Below are positions 8,561 to 16,019 of a stretch of 44,491 nt of DNA, piece after piece (the stretch's first letter is position 1; every line of letters begins with the position of its first letter). The notes under the pieces were generated by a model that was not told where the DNA came from, did no database searches, and saw nothing but the letters and a program-made list of their open reading frames with translations. The stretch comes from a virus. The position numbers and the translations under genes were made by a program. The stretch lies in the IMG/VR virus record IMGVR_UViG_3300020394_000872, positions 1 to 44,491 of that record; one strand, 5' to 3'.

Positions 8561-9715
8561 ATGGAAAATCTTTTTGAAGGAAATAACTGGGACAACACAA
8601 GAAATGCTCTTTTAGAAGGTTTAGAAGGCACAAAACGTGACACAATGTCCGCAGTTTTAGAAAACACCAAAGTCGCTCTTAATGAGAGTGCAACTGCTGG
8701 TGCAACACAGGCTGGTAACATCGCAACACTTAACAAAGTGATCCTACCAGTTATCCGTCGTGTAATGCCAACAGTTATCGCAAACGAAATCATCGGCGTA
8801 CAGCCAATGACTGGACCAGTAGGTCAGATCCACACATTACGTGTAAGATACGCAGAATCAAAAGCTGGCGTAACTGCAGGTGATGAGGCTCTATCACCAT
8901 TCGAAATTGCAAACGCTTACTCAGGTGACGCATCAGCGGCACCGGCGGCAACTGCATCACTAGAAGGTGAGCCAGGATCAAAAATGTCAATCCAAGTTCT
9001 AAAGCAAACTGTAGAAGCGAAAACAAGAAAGCTATCTGCACGTTGGACTTTTGAGGCGGCACAAGATGCTAACTCAATGCACGGTCTAGATATTGAAGCT
9101 GAAATCATGGCGGCTCTAGCAATGGAAATCACTGCTGAAATCGACCAAGAAATCTTAGGCTCACTATCTGCTCTAGCAACAACTGGTGGCACATATGACA
9201 TGTCAGGTTCTTTCACAGGTACACCAACATTTATCGGTGACAGACATGCCGTGTTAGCGACACTAATCAATCAACAAGCAAACCTAATCGCTCAACGTAC
9301 TCGTAGAGGCGCGGCGAACTGGGCAGTGCTTTCACCATCAGCATTAACAGTTCTACAATCTGCTACAACATCAGCATTTGCTAGAACAACTGAAGGTACT
9401 TTTGAAGCACCAACAAATACAAAATTCGTAGGTACTCTAAACGGTACAATGCGTGTATATGTAAACACATATGCGGCAAACGATGACGTACTACTTGGTT
9501 ACAAAGGTGCAGGCGAAATCGATGCGGCGGCTTTCTATTGTCCGTACGTTCCGCTAATGTCTTCAGGTGTTGTTGTTGATCCGGCTTCTTTTGAGCCAGT
9601 AGTATCATTCATGACTCGTTATGGTTATGTTGAACTAACAAACACTGCATCATCTCTAGGTAATGCGGCTGACTACGTATCTAAAATCGCAGTTAGCAAT
9701 CTAGCTTTCGTATAA
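8561..9715 (+). CDS. gp23: Major capsid protein gp23
   Basis: A 384-residue HK97-fold capsid protein of the T4 gp23 type. Family landmarks include VILPVIRRVMPTVIANEIIG followed by VQPMTGPVGQIHTLRVRY. T4 gp23 is 521 residues, so this is a short form, probably with reduced insertions. LNE at residues 40-42 is the probable gp21 cleavage site that removes the N-terminal delta peptide and matches the T4 position just before the NKVILP region. Codon use is the high-expression type (CGT, ATC, GGT). A strong terminator follows. No separate vertex protein gp24 is seen here. Confidence 0.95.
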   Translation: MENLFEGNNWDNTRNALLEGLEGTKRDTMSAVLENTKVALNESATAGATQAGNIATLNKVILPVIRRVMPTVIANEIIGVQPMTGPVGQIHTLRVRYAESKAGVTAGDEALSPFEIANAYSGDASAAPAATASLEGEPGSKMSIQVLKQTVEAKTRKLSARWTFEAAQDANSMHGLDIEAEIMAALAMEITAEIDQEILGSLSALATTGGTYDMSGSFTGTPTFIGDRHAVLATLINQQANLIAQRTRRGAANWAVLSPSALTVLQSATTSAFARTTEGTFEAPTNTKFVGTLNGTMRVYVNTYAANDDVLLGYKGAGEIDAAAFYCPYVPLMSSGVVVDPASFEPVVSFMTRYGYVELTNTASSLGNAADYVSKIAVSNLAFV

Positions 9716-9740
9716 TATTATATTATACTGCTAATACAGA

Positions 9741-9768
9741 AAACCCGGGAGCAATCCCGGGTTTTTTT
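9741..9768 (+). terminator. Strong terminator after gp23
   Basis: AAACCCGGGA, loop GCAA, TCCCGGGTTT with a run of T. This 10-bp GC-rich stem closes the head operon. Confidence 0.92.
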
Positions 9769-9791
9769 GTTTCTACTTTCCTAACAAAACT

Positions 9792-9800
9792 GATAAATAC
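9792..9800 (+). promoter_or_regulatory. T4-type late promoter (GATAAATAC)
   Basis: GATAAATAC, 34 bases before the first fibre-type gene, right after the gp23 terminator. Confidence 0.7.
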
Positions 9801-9834
9801 ATTTATAAATCAATTCTTTTGAGAGAGATAGTAA

Positions 9835-11580
9835 ATGGCTGAGCAAATTAAATTTGGTGACAGATTATTCTTAAAAGGCGAAAAAGTTTTTTTAGATAGT
9901 GGTCCAACTAATAATGCTATTCTAGAGACCAGAAGTGGTACAGTAGAAATAGCAGGTAATCTTGTAGTTCAAGGTTCTACTACAACTGTAAATTCAGAAA
10001 CAGTAAGTGTTGCTGATCCGTTCATGTTATTGAATGGAGACCACACTGGTGCGGCATCAGAAGATGTCGGAATAGAAATTAATAGAGGAACTGACCCAAA
10101 TGTCAAATTTGGTTGGAATGAAACAACAGGAACATTTTCAACTTTCTCAGATAGTTTAGAAACAGGGTCAATATCAGCTACAAATATAGTAGCATCAGCA
10201 GGTGTTGTAGGTGATATCAATTCAGAAAATGCAATAAAAATAATTGACGTAACAGGTGATGGTACAGTTGATATAAATGCAGGTAATATAGATGGTACTG
10301 TAATAGGTGCAACTACACCAGCACAAGCAACTTTCAGTACACTTACTTGGTCTACAACAACTAATACTACAGATGATTTATCTGAAGGAACAACAAATCA
10401 ATACTATACAGATGCAAGAGCAAGAGCGGCAATAAGTGTTGAGGCCGCTAGTGAACTTTCTTATGATCCTGCAACTGGTGAAATATCTTTTTCAGGTAAT
10501 TATTATTCAGATGCAGATGCAAGACAGGCAATATCTGTAATAGGTAATGAAATAGGTTATGATAATACAACAGGTGTTATAAGCTATGATGCTCCAACAG
10601 ATTTTGGTTCAATAACAGATACAAATGTTATTTCAGGATCTACAGGAGGAACTACAGGTTCAAGTTTACCAACAGACGTAAGTTCATTTGTAAATGATGC
10701 AGGTTATTTAACAGAAATAGTAACAGATACAACACCAAGATTAGGTGGACATTTAGATACAGACAGTTATCAATTATTCTCAAATAAAAGTGTGGATAGT
10801 CTTCTTCATTTAGACTATGGTCTAGCATCAGACAGTACAAAAGGTGTTGCTATAGCTGGAGGCTCCGCAATAAACTTATTCTTAGATAAAAATAATATAC
10901 ATACATCATATTTAAGTTTACATGTAAATAAAGATCCTTTAACAGATACAGTTAATAAAGCAAACTCAATATTTTCTATTGGTGAAAATGGTAATGTTAC
11001 TATAACAGGTGAAATATTAGGTGCCACAACTGACAATCTACAAGAGGGTACAACAAACGTATATTATACAGATGCAAGAGCAAAAAACGTCTTAACAAAT
11101 ATGACAACTGGATTATTCCCATCACAGGATAATACATATGATATAGGTTCAAATGCATTTCAGTGGAGAACAATATATGGTCATACAGTAGAGGCAACAT
11201 ATGCTGACTTGGCTGAAAGATATGAGGCAGATGCTGAATATGAACCAGGAACTGTAGTAGTATTTGATGGAGATAAAGAAATAACAACAACCGATGTAGA
11301 AGCAGATTATAAAGTAGCAGGTGTTATTTCTACAGATCCAGGATTAAAAATGAATTCAAACGCAGGTGAAGATAGCACACATCCTTACGTTGCGTTAAAA
11401 GGAAGAGTTCCTTGTAAGATTATAGGACCAGTTAAAAAAGGTGATTTAATCGTCACATCTAAAACACCAGGATATGGTAAATCAGTAGGTGGGGCAGACA
11501 TGGGACGTTCAGTTTTTGCAAAATCTTTAGTAAATAATGATGATTCTGGTGAAAAAGTCATTGAAGTTGCAATTATATAA
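9835..11580 (+). CDS. Fibre-type virion protein with conserved C-terminal domain
   Basis: A 581-residue Ser/Thr/Gly-rich protein built for beta structure. Near the N-terminus NLVVQGSTTTVNSETVSVAD is a module shared with the next gene. Two copies of a short motif (DDLSEGTTNQYYTDARARAA and a DNLQEGTTN variant) follow. The last 140 residues (from YADLAERYEADAEYEPGTVV) match the C-terminus of the protein at 13819 and recur in marine phage fibre proteins, where the domain is often likened to a self-cleaving chaperone (peptidase G2-like). Likely a tail or head fibre. Its codons (AGA, ATA) are more AT-rich than those of its two neighbours. Confidence 0.6.
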   Translation: MAEQIKFGDRLFLKGEKVFLDSGPTNNAILETRSGTVEIAGNLVVQGSTTTVNSETVSVADPFMLLNGDHTGAASEDVGIEINRGTDPNVKFGWNETTGTFSTFSDSLETGSISATNIVASAGVVGDINSENAIKIIDVTGDGTVDINAGNIDGTVIGATTPAQATFSTLTWSTTTNTTDDLSEGTTNQYYTDARARAAISVEAASELSYDPATGEISFSGNYYSDADARQAISVIGNEIGYDNTTGVISYDAPTDFGSITDTNVISGSTGGTTGSSLPTDVSSFVNDAGYLTEIVTDTTPRLGGHLDTDSYQLFSNKSVDSLLHLDYGLASDSTKGVAIAGGSAINLFLDKNNIHTSYLSLHVNKDPLTDTVNKANSIFSIGENGNVTITGEILGATTDNLQEGTTNVYYTDARAKNVLTNMTTGLFPSQDNTYDIGSNAFQWRTIYGHTVEATYADLAERYEADAEYEPGTVVVFDGDKEITTTDVEADYKVAGVISTDPGLKMNSNAGEDSTHPYVALKGRVPCKIIGPVKKGDLIVTSKTPGYGKSVGGADMGRSVFAKSLVNNDDSGEKVIEVAII

Positions 11581-11615
11581 AAATAATTCATAAACACTAA
11601 AAATCACAAATTCAA

Positions 11616-11624
11616 GATAAATAA
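11616..11624 (+). promoter_or_regulatory. T4-type late promoter variant (GATAAATAA)
   Basis: GATAAATAA lies 72 bases before the ATG at 11697. Confidence 0.55.
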
Positions 11625-11655
11625 TGATAGATTATACAGAGCGTGTCTTTGTATT

Positions 11656-11684
11656 GTCTATTATTAAATCGATTTTTTATAGAC
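11656..11684 (+). promoter_or_regulatory. Leader hairpin next to the ribosome binding site
   Basis: GTCTAT and ATAGAC pair across a 17-base loop. The stem ends directly before GGGAGA, the ribosome binding site of the gene at 11697. Confidence 0.4.
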
Positions 11685-11696
11685 GGGAGAAATAAT

Positions 11697-13721
11697 ATGG
11701 CGGCATATGCAATTCAGTTCCGTCGTGGTACAACGGCTCAACATTCATCTTTTACAGGATTGTTAGGTGAAGTGACAGTCGATACAGACAAGAACACACT
11801 TGTCGTTCACGATGGTTCTACAACAGGCGGCTACCCACTAGCACGTGAAGGTGCGGCGGCATCGATGACAACAGGTACGTTTTCATCTAATGTCTCAGTA
11901 GGTGGCACACTATCAGTTACAAATACGGCAACGTTCTCTGGTGGTGCAGATATGACGGGTAACCTAGATATGACAGGTCACATCCTACCATCTGCCAATG
12001 TTACATATGACTTGGGCTCATCCACACTAATGTGGCGTGATATTTACGTAGGTCCTGGATCTTTATACGTTAACGGTAAAAAAGTTATCGAAGATGATTC
12101 TGGAACTATCTCGATTTCAACATCACAAGACCAAGCACTTAAGGTAGCAACATCAGGAACAGGTACATTACAACTAGAATCAGCTAATGGTATTCAATTC
12201 ACAGGTGAATTGAAAACTGCATCAGGCGACATTCAAGTTGGAGACCACATCGACATGAATGCTAACTTAATTCGTGAAGTGGCAACTCCATTAGTAGGTA
12301 CGGACGCGGCAAACAAATCATACGTAGACGGTGCGATTTCATCAGGAGTAGGCGCAGGTACAAATGCGATATCTGGTACAACTGGTGCATTTTCATCAGA
12401 CGTAACGATTTCAGGTGACTTGACAGTTTCAGGTACAACTACAACAATCAACACATCAGAAATTAATTTAGCTGATAACATCTTACTTTTAAATTCAGAC
12501 GCAACTGGTAATGCAACTGCATCAGGTGGTATTGAAATTGAAAGAGGTGATGATTTAAACGTTCAGTTTTTATGGGACGAAACAAATGACAGATGGACAG
12601 TAGGTGCAGAAGACCTATACTCATCTGGTGCATTCGTTGGTAACTTAACTGGTAACGTTGTTGGTGATGTAACAGGTAACTTAACAGGTCAAGCATCAGA
12701 CATTTCAAATCACACAACAAATGCTCTTACAGAGGGCACAAACAACCTATACTACACAGATGCACGTGTAAGAAACGCAATCTCTGTAGCAGGTGATTTA
12801 TCTTATAACTCAACAACAGGTGTTATTTCAACACAAGGTCTAGCATCATCAGATACAGATGACCTTGCAGAAGGTTCAAGCAACCTTTACTATACAACTG
12901 CACGTTGGGACGCTAAGATGGCATCCGCAGATACAGATGATTTGTCTGAAGGTTCAACAAATCTTTATTACACAACTGCACGTTGGGATACAAAAATGGC
13001 GGCGGCTTCAACTGATGATTTATCAGAAGGCGCATCTAATCAGTATCATACAACTGCACGTGCAAGAGCGGCGGTTTCTGCAAGTGGTGACTTATCATAC
13101 AATGCAACAACTGGTGTTATGTCTTTCACAACACCAACAACTATTGCATCGATAGCCAACCATACATCAGATGATTTAGCAGAAGGTTCGTCAAATCTAT
13201 ATCACACAAATGAACGTGTTGATGATAGAGTGGCGGCATTACTTGGCGCTGGTACAGGTATCTCATTATCTTATGACGATGCGGCTGGTTCTTTAACAAT
13301 TACAAACACTCAAACTGAAACTAACGATTATGTAGATGGTGCAACATTCTCAAATGGTACACTAACTCTATCAGTTGGTACTCAGTCAGATGTAACTGTT
13401 TCTTTAGACGGTCGTTATGTCAAGATTGCAGATTCGGCTAAAAAGCACACAGATGCCTACGAAGTTTCTGCACAAGATGAAACAGATAACGGTTCAGGTG
13501 CTCTAGCAAAAACATGGGCACAATTAACTGCAGGTAAGATTGACATTGGCGGTATTGATTTTGCATCAGAAATCGCAGATTCACCTTACGCAGTAGTATA
13601 CATAAACAGAATGGTCGCAAGACCAAACGAAGTAACGATTTCAGCAACAGGTCTGTCATTCGCACAAGGCGTTGTAGCAGAAGATGATGAAATTGAAGTT
13701 GTATACTTTGACGAAGCATAA
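11697..13721 (+). CDS. Fibre-type protein with Mtd-like N-terminal domain
   Basis: I choose the ATG at 11697 (674 residues), which has GGGAGA six bases upstream; an earlier in-frame start at 11643 has none. Residues 3-50 (YAIQFRRGTTAQHSSFTG...) resemble the N-terminal domain of phage major tropism determinants, an attachment and trimerisation module. A segment at about 235-300 (DLTVSGTTTTINTSEINLAD) repeats the module in the gene upstream. Five copies of a roughly 26-residue TDDL-EG-N-YYTTAR motif fill about 338-515. The protein probably forms a trimeric tail fibre. The C-terminus (GRYVKIADSAKKHTDAYEV...) is unlike that of its neighbours. Confidence 0.65.
   Translation: MAAYAIQFRRGTTAQHSSFTGLLGEVTVDTDKNTLVVHDGSTTGGYPLAREGAAASMTTGTFSSNVSVGGTLSVTNTATFSGGADMTGNLDMTGHILPSANVTYDLGSSTLMWRDIYVGPGSLYVNGKKVIEDDSGTISISTSQDQALKVATSGTGTLQLESANGIQFTGELKTASGDIQVGDHIDMNANLIREVATPLVGTDAANKSYVDGAISSGVGAGTNAISGTTGAFSSDVTISGDLTVSGTTTTINTSEINLADNILLLNSDATGNATASGGIEIERGDDLNVQFLWDETNDRWTVGAEDLYSSGAFVGNLTGNVVGDVTGNLTGQASDISNHTTNALTEGTNNLYYTDARVRNAISVAGDLSYNSTTGVISTQGLASSDTDDLAEGSSNLYYTTARWDAKMASADTDDLSEGSTNLYYTTARWDTKMAAASTDDLSEGASNQYHTTARARAAVSASGDLSYNATTGVMSFTTPTTIASIANHTSDDLAEGSSNLYHTNERVDDRVAALLGAGTGISLSYDDAAGSLTITNTQTETNDYVDGATFSNGTLTLSVGTQSDVTVSLDGRYVKIADSAKKHTDAYEVSAQDETDNGSGALAKTWAQLTAGKIDIGGIDFASEIADSPYAVVYINRMVARPNEVTISATGLSFAQGVVAEDDEIEVVYFDEA
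12708..13235 (+). repeat. Five-copy protein-coding repeat in the fibre gene
   Basis: Copies of a motif encoding T-D-D-L-x-E-G-x-x-N-x-Y-x-T-x-x-R lie at roughly 12708, 12843, 12921, 13006 and 13159. The second and third are close in DNA sequence with a 78-base (26-codon) period; the others have diverged. Two more copies are in the gene at 9835. Confidence 0.75.
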
Positions 13722-13740
13722 AGTTTAACTTAACAAATGG

Positions 13741-13761
13741 TAGGGGAAATTAATTCCCCTA
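13741..13761 (+). terminator. Hairpin without T-run after the fibre gene
   Basis: TAGGGGAA, loop ATTAA, TTCCCCTA. The 8-bp stem is strong but is followed by TCAGTTCAG rather than a T-run, so it may stabilise a 3' end or terminate weakly. Confidence 0.45.
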
Positions 13762-13780
13762 TCAGTTCAGTTATGAACAT

Positions 13781-13799
13781 AAGGTCGTCTAAAGACCTT
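13781..13799 (+). promoter_or_regulatory. Leader hairpin before the third fibre gene
   Basis: AAGGTC, loop GTCTAAA, GACCTT, 7 bases upstream of AAGGAG. An alternative GTCG-CGAC pairing shares bases with it, so the two folds are mutually exclusive. Confidence 0.4.
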
Positions 13800-13818
13800 T
13801 CGACTTAAGGAGACACTA

Positions 13819-14802
13819 ATGAGCAGAAAATTTAGACACAACGGTTCTACCGCAACAACTATTGCACGTGGAACTTCATTTAAATATGATACATCTGGTA
13901 ACCTAGAACAGATTACTGGTACAGTAGACACAACCACTGACGATATTATCTTCACTGGTACAAAATCAAACTTAAGACGTATTGCTGACTTAGAACGTAA
14001 CGTATCTATTCTTGCATCACAAGATAGAGGTGACGGTGGTTCAGCAGTTGGTAAAAACTTTCGTGGTAAAGTTAAAATGCATAATGACCTTGAGATTGAT
14101 GGTACAACGGATCTTGATGGTGCAACAAACATCAATGGTGCGTTAACACTATCAGCATCAGCACAGTCAACAATTAATGCATTGATTACAACAGGTACAC
14201 AAGCAGTTATCGACGGTGCCCCAGGCGCTTTAGATACACTTAATGAGTTAGCGGCCGCACTAGGTGATGATGATGATTTCGCCGGCACAATGACAACTAA
14301 CCTAGCAGGTAAAGTTGCAAAAGCAGGTGACACAATGTCAGGAAACCTAGATATGGGTGGTAACGACATCACTAATGCTGGTACACTAAACGGTGTTGCA
14401 ACATCGGCTCAATATGCCGACCTTGCAGAACGTTATGAAGCAGACGGTGAATACGATGAAGGTACAGTAATGATGTTCGGTGGCGAAAAAGAAGTTACAG
14501 CCGCTGAAGGTTACGGTGCAGGCAAGATGGCAGGCGTTGTTTCAATGAAACCAGCATACTTAATGAACGAAGGCGCAGGTTCAGATGCAACACATCCAGC
14601 AATCGCATTACAAGGTCGTGTTCCAGTTAAGGCTATGGGCAAAGTAGAAAAAGGTGACATCATGGTTGCCTCAGACCACAAAGGCGTAGCAGTAGCATGG
14701 AAAGAAGATGCAGACCCACGTTGTACGGCATATATCGGTATCGCAATCAAAGATAAAATCGAAGAAGGCGAAGGTATGGTCGAAATCAAAGTTGGTAAGT
14801 AA
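13819..14802 (+). CDS. Fibre-type protein sharing the C-terminal domain of the first
   Basis: A 327-residue protein. Residues 1-75 (MSRKFRHNGSTATTIARGTS) form a distinct head, followed by a repetitive beta region (DLEIDGTTDLDGATNINGAL) and a helical linker (ALDTLNELAAALGDDDD). The last 130 residues, from YADLAERYEADGEYDEGTVM, are homologous to the end of the protein at 9835. The two genes therefore look like duplicates that kept the C-terminal domain and exchanged N-terminal parts. A structural or chaperone role in fibre formation is likely. Strong AAGGAG seven bases before the start and codon use suggest high expression. Confidence 0.6.
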   Translation: MSRKFRHNGSTATTIARGTSFKYDTSGNLEQITGTVDTTTDDIIFTGTKSNLRRIADLERNVSILASQDRGDGGSAVGKNFRGKVKMHNDLEIDGTTDLDGATNINGALTLSASAQSTINALITTGTQAVIDGAPGALDTLNELAAALGDDDDFAGTMTTNLAGKVAKAGDTMSGNLDMGGNDITNAGTLNGVATSAQYADLAERYEADGEYDEGTVMMFGGEKEVTAAEGYGAGKMAGVVSMKPAYLMNEGAGSDATHPAIALQGRVPVKAMGKVEKGDIMVASDHKGVAVAWKEDADPRCTAYIGIAIKDKIEEGEGMVEIKVGK

Positions 14803-14825
14803 TCTTATCTATATATTTTAAAGAG

Positions 14826-14852
14826 AAGGGCGTCTTTATGGCGCCCTTTTTT
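14826..14852 (+). terminator. Terminator between convergent units
   Basis: AAGGGCG, a 9-base loop and CGCCCTT with a T-run. It ends rightward fibre transcription and meets the leftward unit ending at 14851. Confidence 0.85.
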
Positions 14853-15540
14853 ATGAGAAAAAGTTTTTAAGAGTTCTAAGCAAAGATCCACTTTCTTCTT
14901 TAGTATAATTTTCTTCAACCCATTCAGGAAATTTTAAAAACAATCTTTTCCATTGTTTCATTTCAGTATGCGTATCTAATACTTTTTTGTGATATTCACT
15001 TCTATTAGAAAATCCAAGTTCTTCTTTTAAATTGTTTATTCTAACTTTACATTGAGTTAAATCTTCTAAATCTCTTTCTACGGCAAATAATATTTCTTCA
15101 AAAGCCTTTTTATCAGAAAATTTTTCTATTAAAAATTTATGGTGTTTATTCTTTGGTTTTCCGTCATAAAGAAACATAATCTCTTGTAAATCATAATACA
15201 ATGCTTTGATAGGATTTATTGTTTCTCTATATCTTTCAGTAACTTCTTTAATGTGAAACTTGTCATCATCAGTAGCCATTTTTTCTAATACACTTAATGC
15301 TATAATATTAATTTTTTGTCTATTGGCAGTTACTTCTTTTTGTGAAAGTTGTTTTACTTTAGTTATAGTTGCATCTATAACTTTTTTAGTATCTTCACTT
15401 TCTCCTTTTTTGAGATAGTCGATATAACTAGGCGTGGCGGTATTAATGACCTCCTTGAGTTCTATAGTCGTTTTATTGGACTTTAAAAACTCAATACAGT
15501 CACGTATAAATTTCTGTTTTTTGAAATCTATAATATCCAC
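14851..15540 (-). CDS. Helical protein of unknown function
   Basis: A 229-residue protein rich in Lys, Glu and Leu, predicted helical throughout, with no motif I recognise. It starts at GTG with a strong AGGAGA five bases upstream on the minus strand, and its last bases overlap the T-run of the convergent terminator. Residues SNRSEYHKKVLDTHTEMKQWKRLFLKFPEWVEE near the end suggest a folded helical domain. It is the distal gene of the leftward gp14-gp15-Nudix unit, so late expression is probable. Two candidate roles, chaperone or minor virion protein, cannot be separated from sequence. Confidence 0.75.
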   Translation of the reverse strand: MDIIDFKKQKFIRDCIEFLKSNKTTIELKEVINTATPSYIDYLKKGESEDTKKVIDATITKVKQLSQKEVTANRQKINIIALSVLEKMATDDDKFHIKEVTERYRETINPIKALYYDLQEIMFLYDGKPKNKHHKFLIEKFSDKKAFEEILFAVERDLEDLTQCKVRINNLKEELGFSNRSEYHKKVLDTHTEMKQWKRLFLKFPEWVEENYTKEESGSLLRTLKNFFS

Positions 15541-15556
15541 TACTGTCTCCTCTATA

Positions 15557-15565
15557 CTATTTAAT
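15557..15565 (-). promoter_or_regulatory. Possible late promoter before the helical gene
   Basis: On the minus strand ATTAAATAG precedes the GTG start by about 17 bases. The match to GATAAATAC is partial. Confidence 0.3.
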
Positions 15566-15579
15566 AGAATTCCTGAGGA

Positions 15580-16005
15580 TTAGAGTGACGATATAATATC
15601 TCTAATTACTTTCAGTTTGTTCTTTTTGAACAGTGTTCTTCTAGTACCTGGATGCAGTGGCTTTGGAAAGTACTCATGTTCGACCCAAGCATATCCTCCA
15701 CTCTCATGATTTAATCTTGGAATGAATTCTTTTTTAATAACTATTACAAATGAATAATAACTAAAGTCTTTATTTCTTGAATGATATTGATCCAATGGAT
15801 ATATTTTCACAACATCTTTTTTAATGTTAACTCTCAATTCTTCACAAACTTCTCTAAGAAGTGCTTGTGAAATATTTTCATCCTCTTCTACTTTACCACC
15901 CCAAAATCCCCAATTTCTAGGGTGAGAACTATGTTTGTCTCTTTGTTGTAGTATTATTCTTTTAGTGTCTTTTGCTATTATACATGCACCTGCGGCTTTT
16001 ATCAT
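15580..16005 (-). CDS. Nudix hydrolase
   Basis: A 141-residue protein with the Nudix box G37-x5-E43-x7-R51-E-V-x-E55-E56-L-R58-V59. The catalytic REVCEE core that binds magnesium is intact; the Gly expected near the end of the box is Arg58. The preceding RNWGFWGGKVEEDE is typical of the fold. Nudix enzymes cleave nucleoside diphosphates linked to another group, such as oxidised dNTPs, ADP-ribose or capped RNA ends; the substrate cannot be read here. It lies 14 bases downstream of gp15 on the minus strand, so it is probably co-transcribed with the neck genes. Confidence 0.88.
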   Translation of the reverse strand: MIKAAGACIIAKDTKRIILQQRDKHSSHPRNWGFWGGKVEEDENISQALLREVCEELRVNIKKDVVKIYPLDQYHSRNKDFSYYSFVIVIKKEFIPRLNHESGGYAWVEHEYFPKPLHPGTRRTLFKKNKLKVIRDIISSL

Positions 16006-16019
16006 TTATACTAACTTTC

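Noticed and set aside
11643-11696. An upstream in-frame start for the second fibre gene
   Set aside because: No ribosome binding site, and the conserved Mtd-like domain begins at 11697 right after a good GGGAGA.
12708-13235. CRISPR-like repeats
   Set aside because: The repeats are in frame in a fibre protein, contiguous and diverged at codon level; no spacers.
7416-14802. GATC or GANTC avoidance
   Set aside because: Both motifs occur several times on reading (for example GATCC and GATTC), so no avoidance is suggested.
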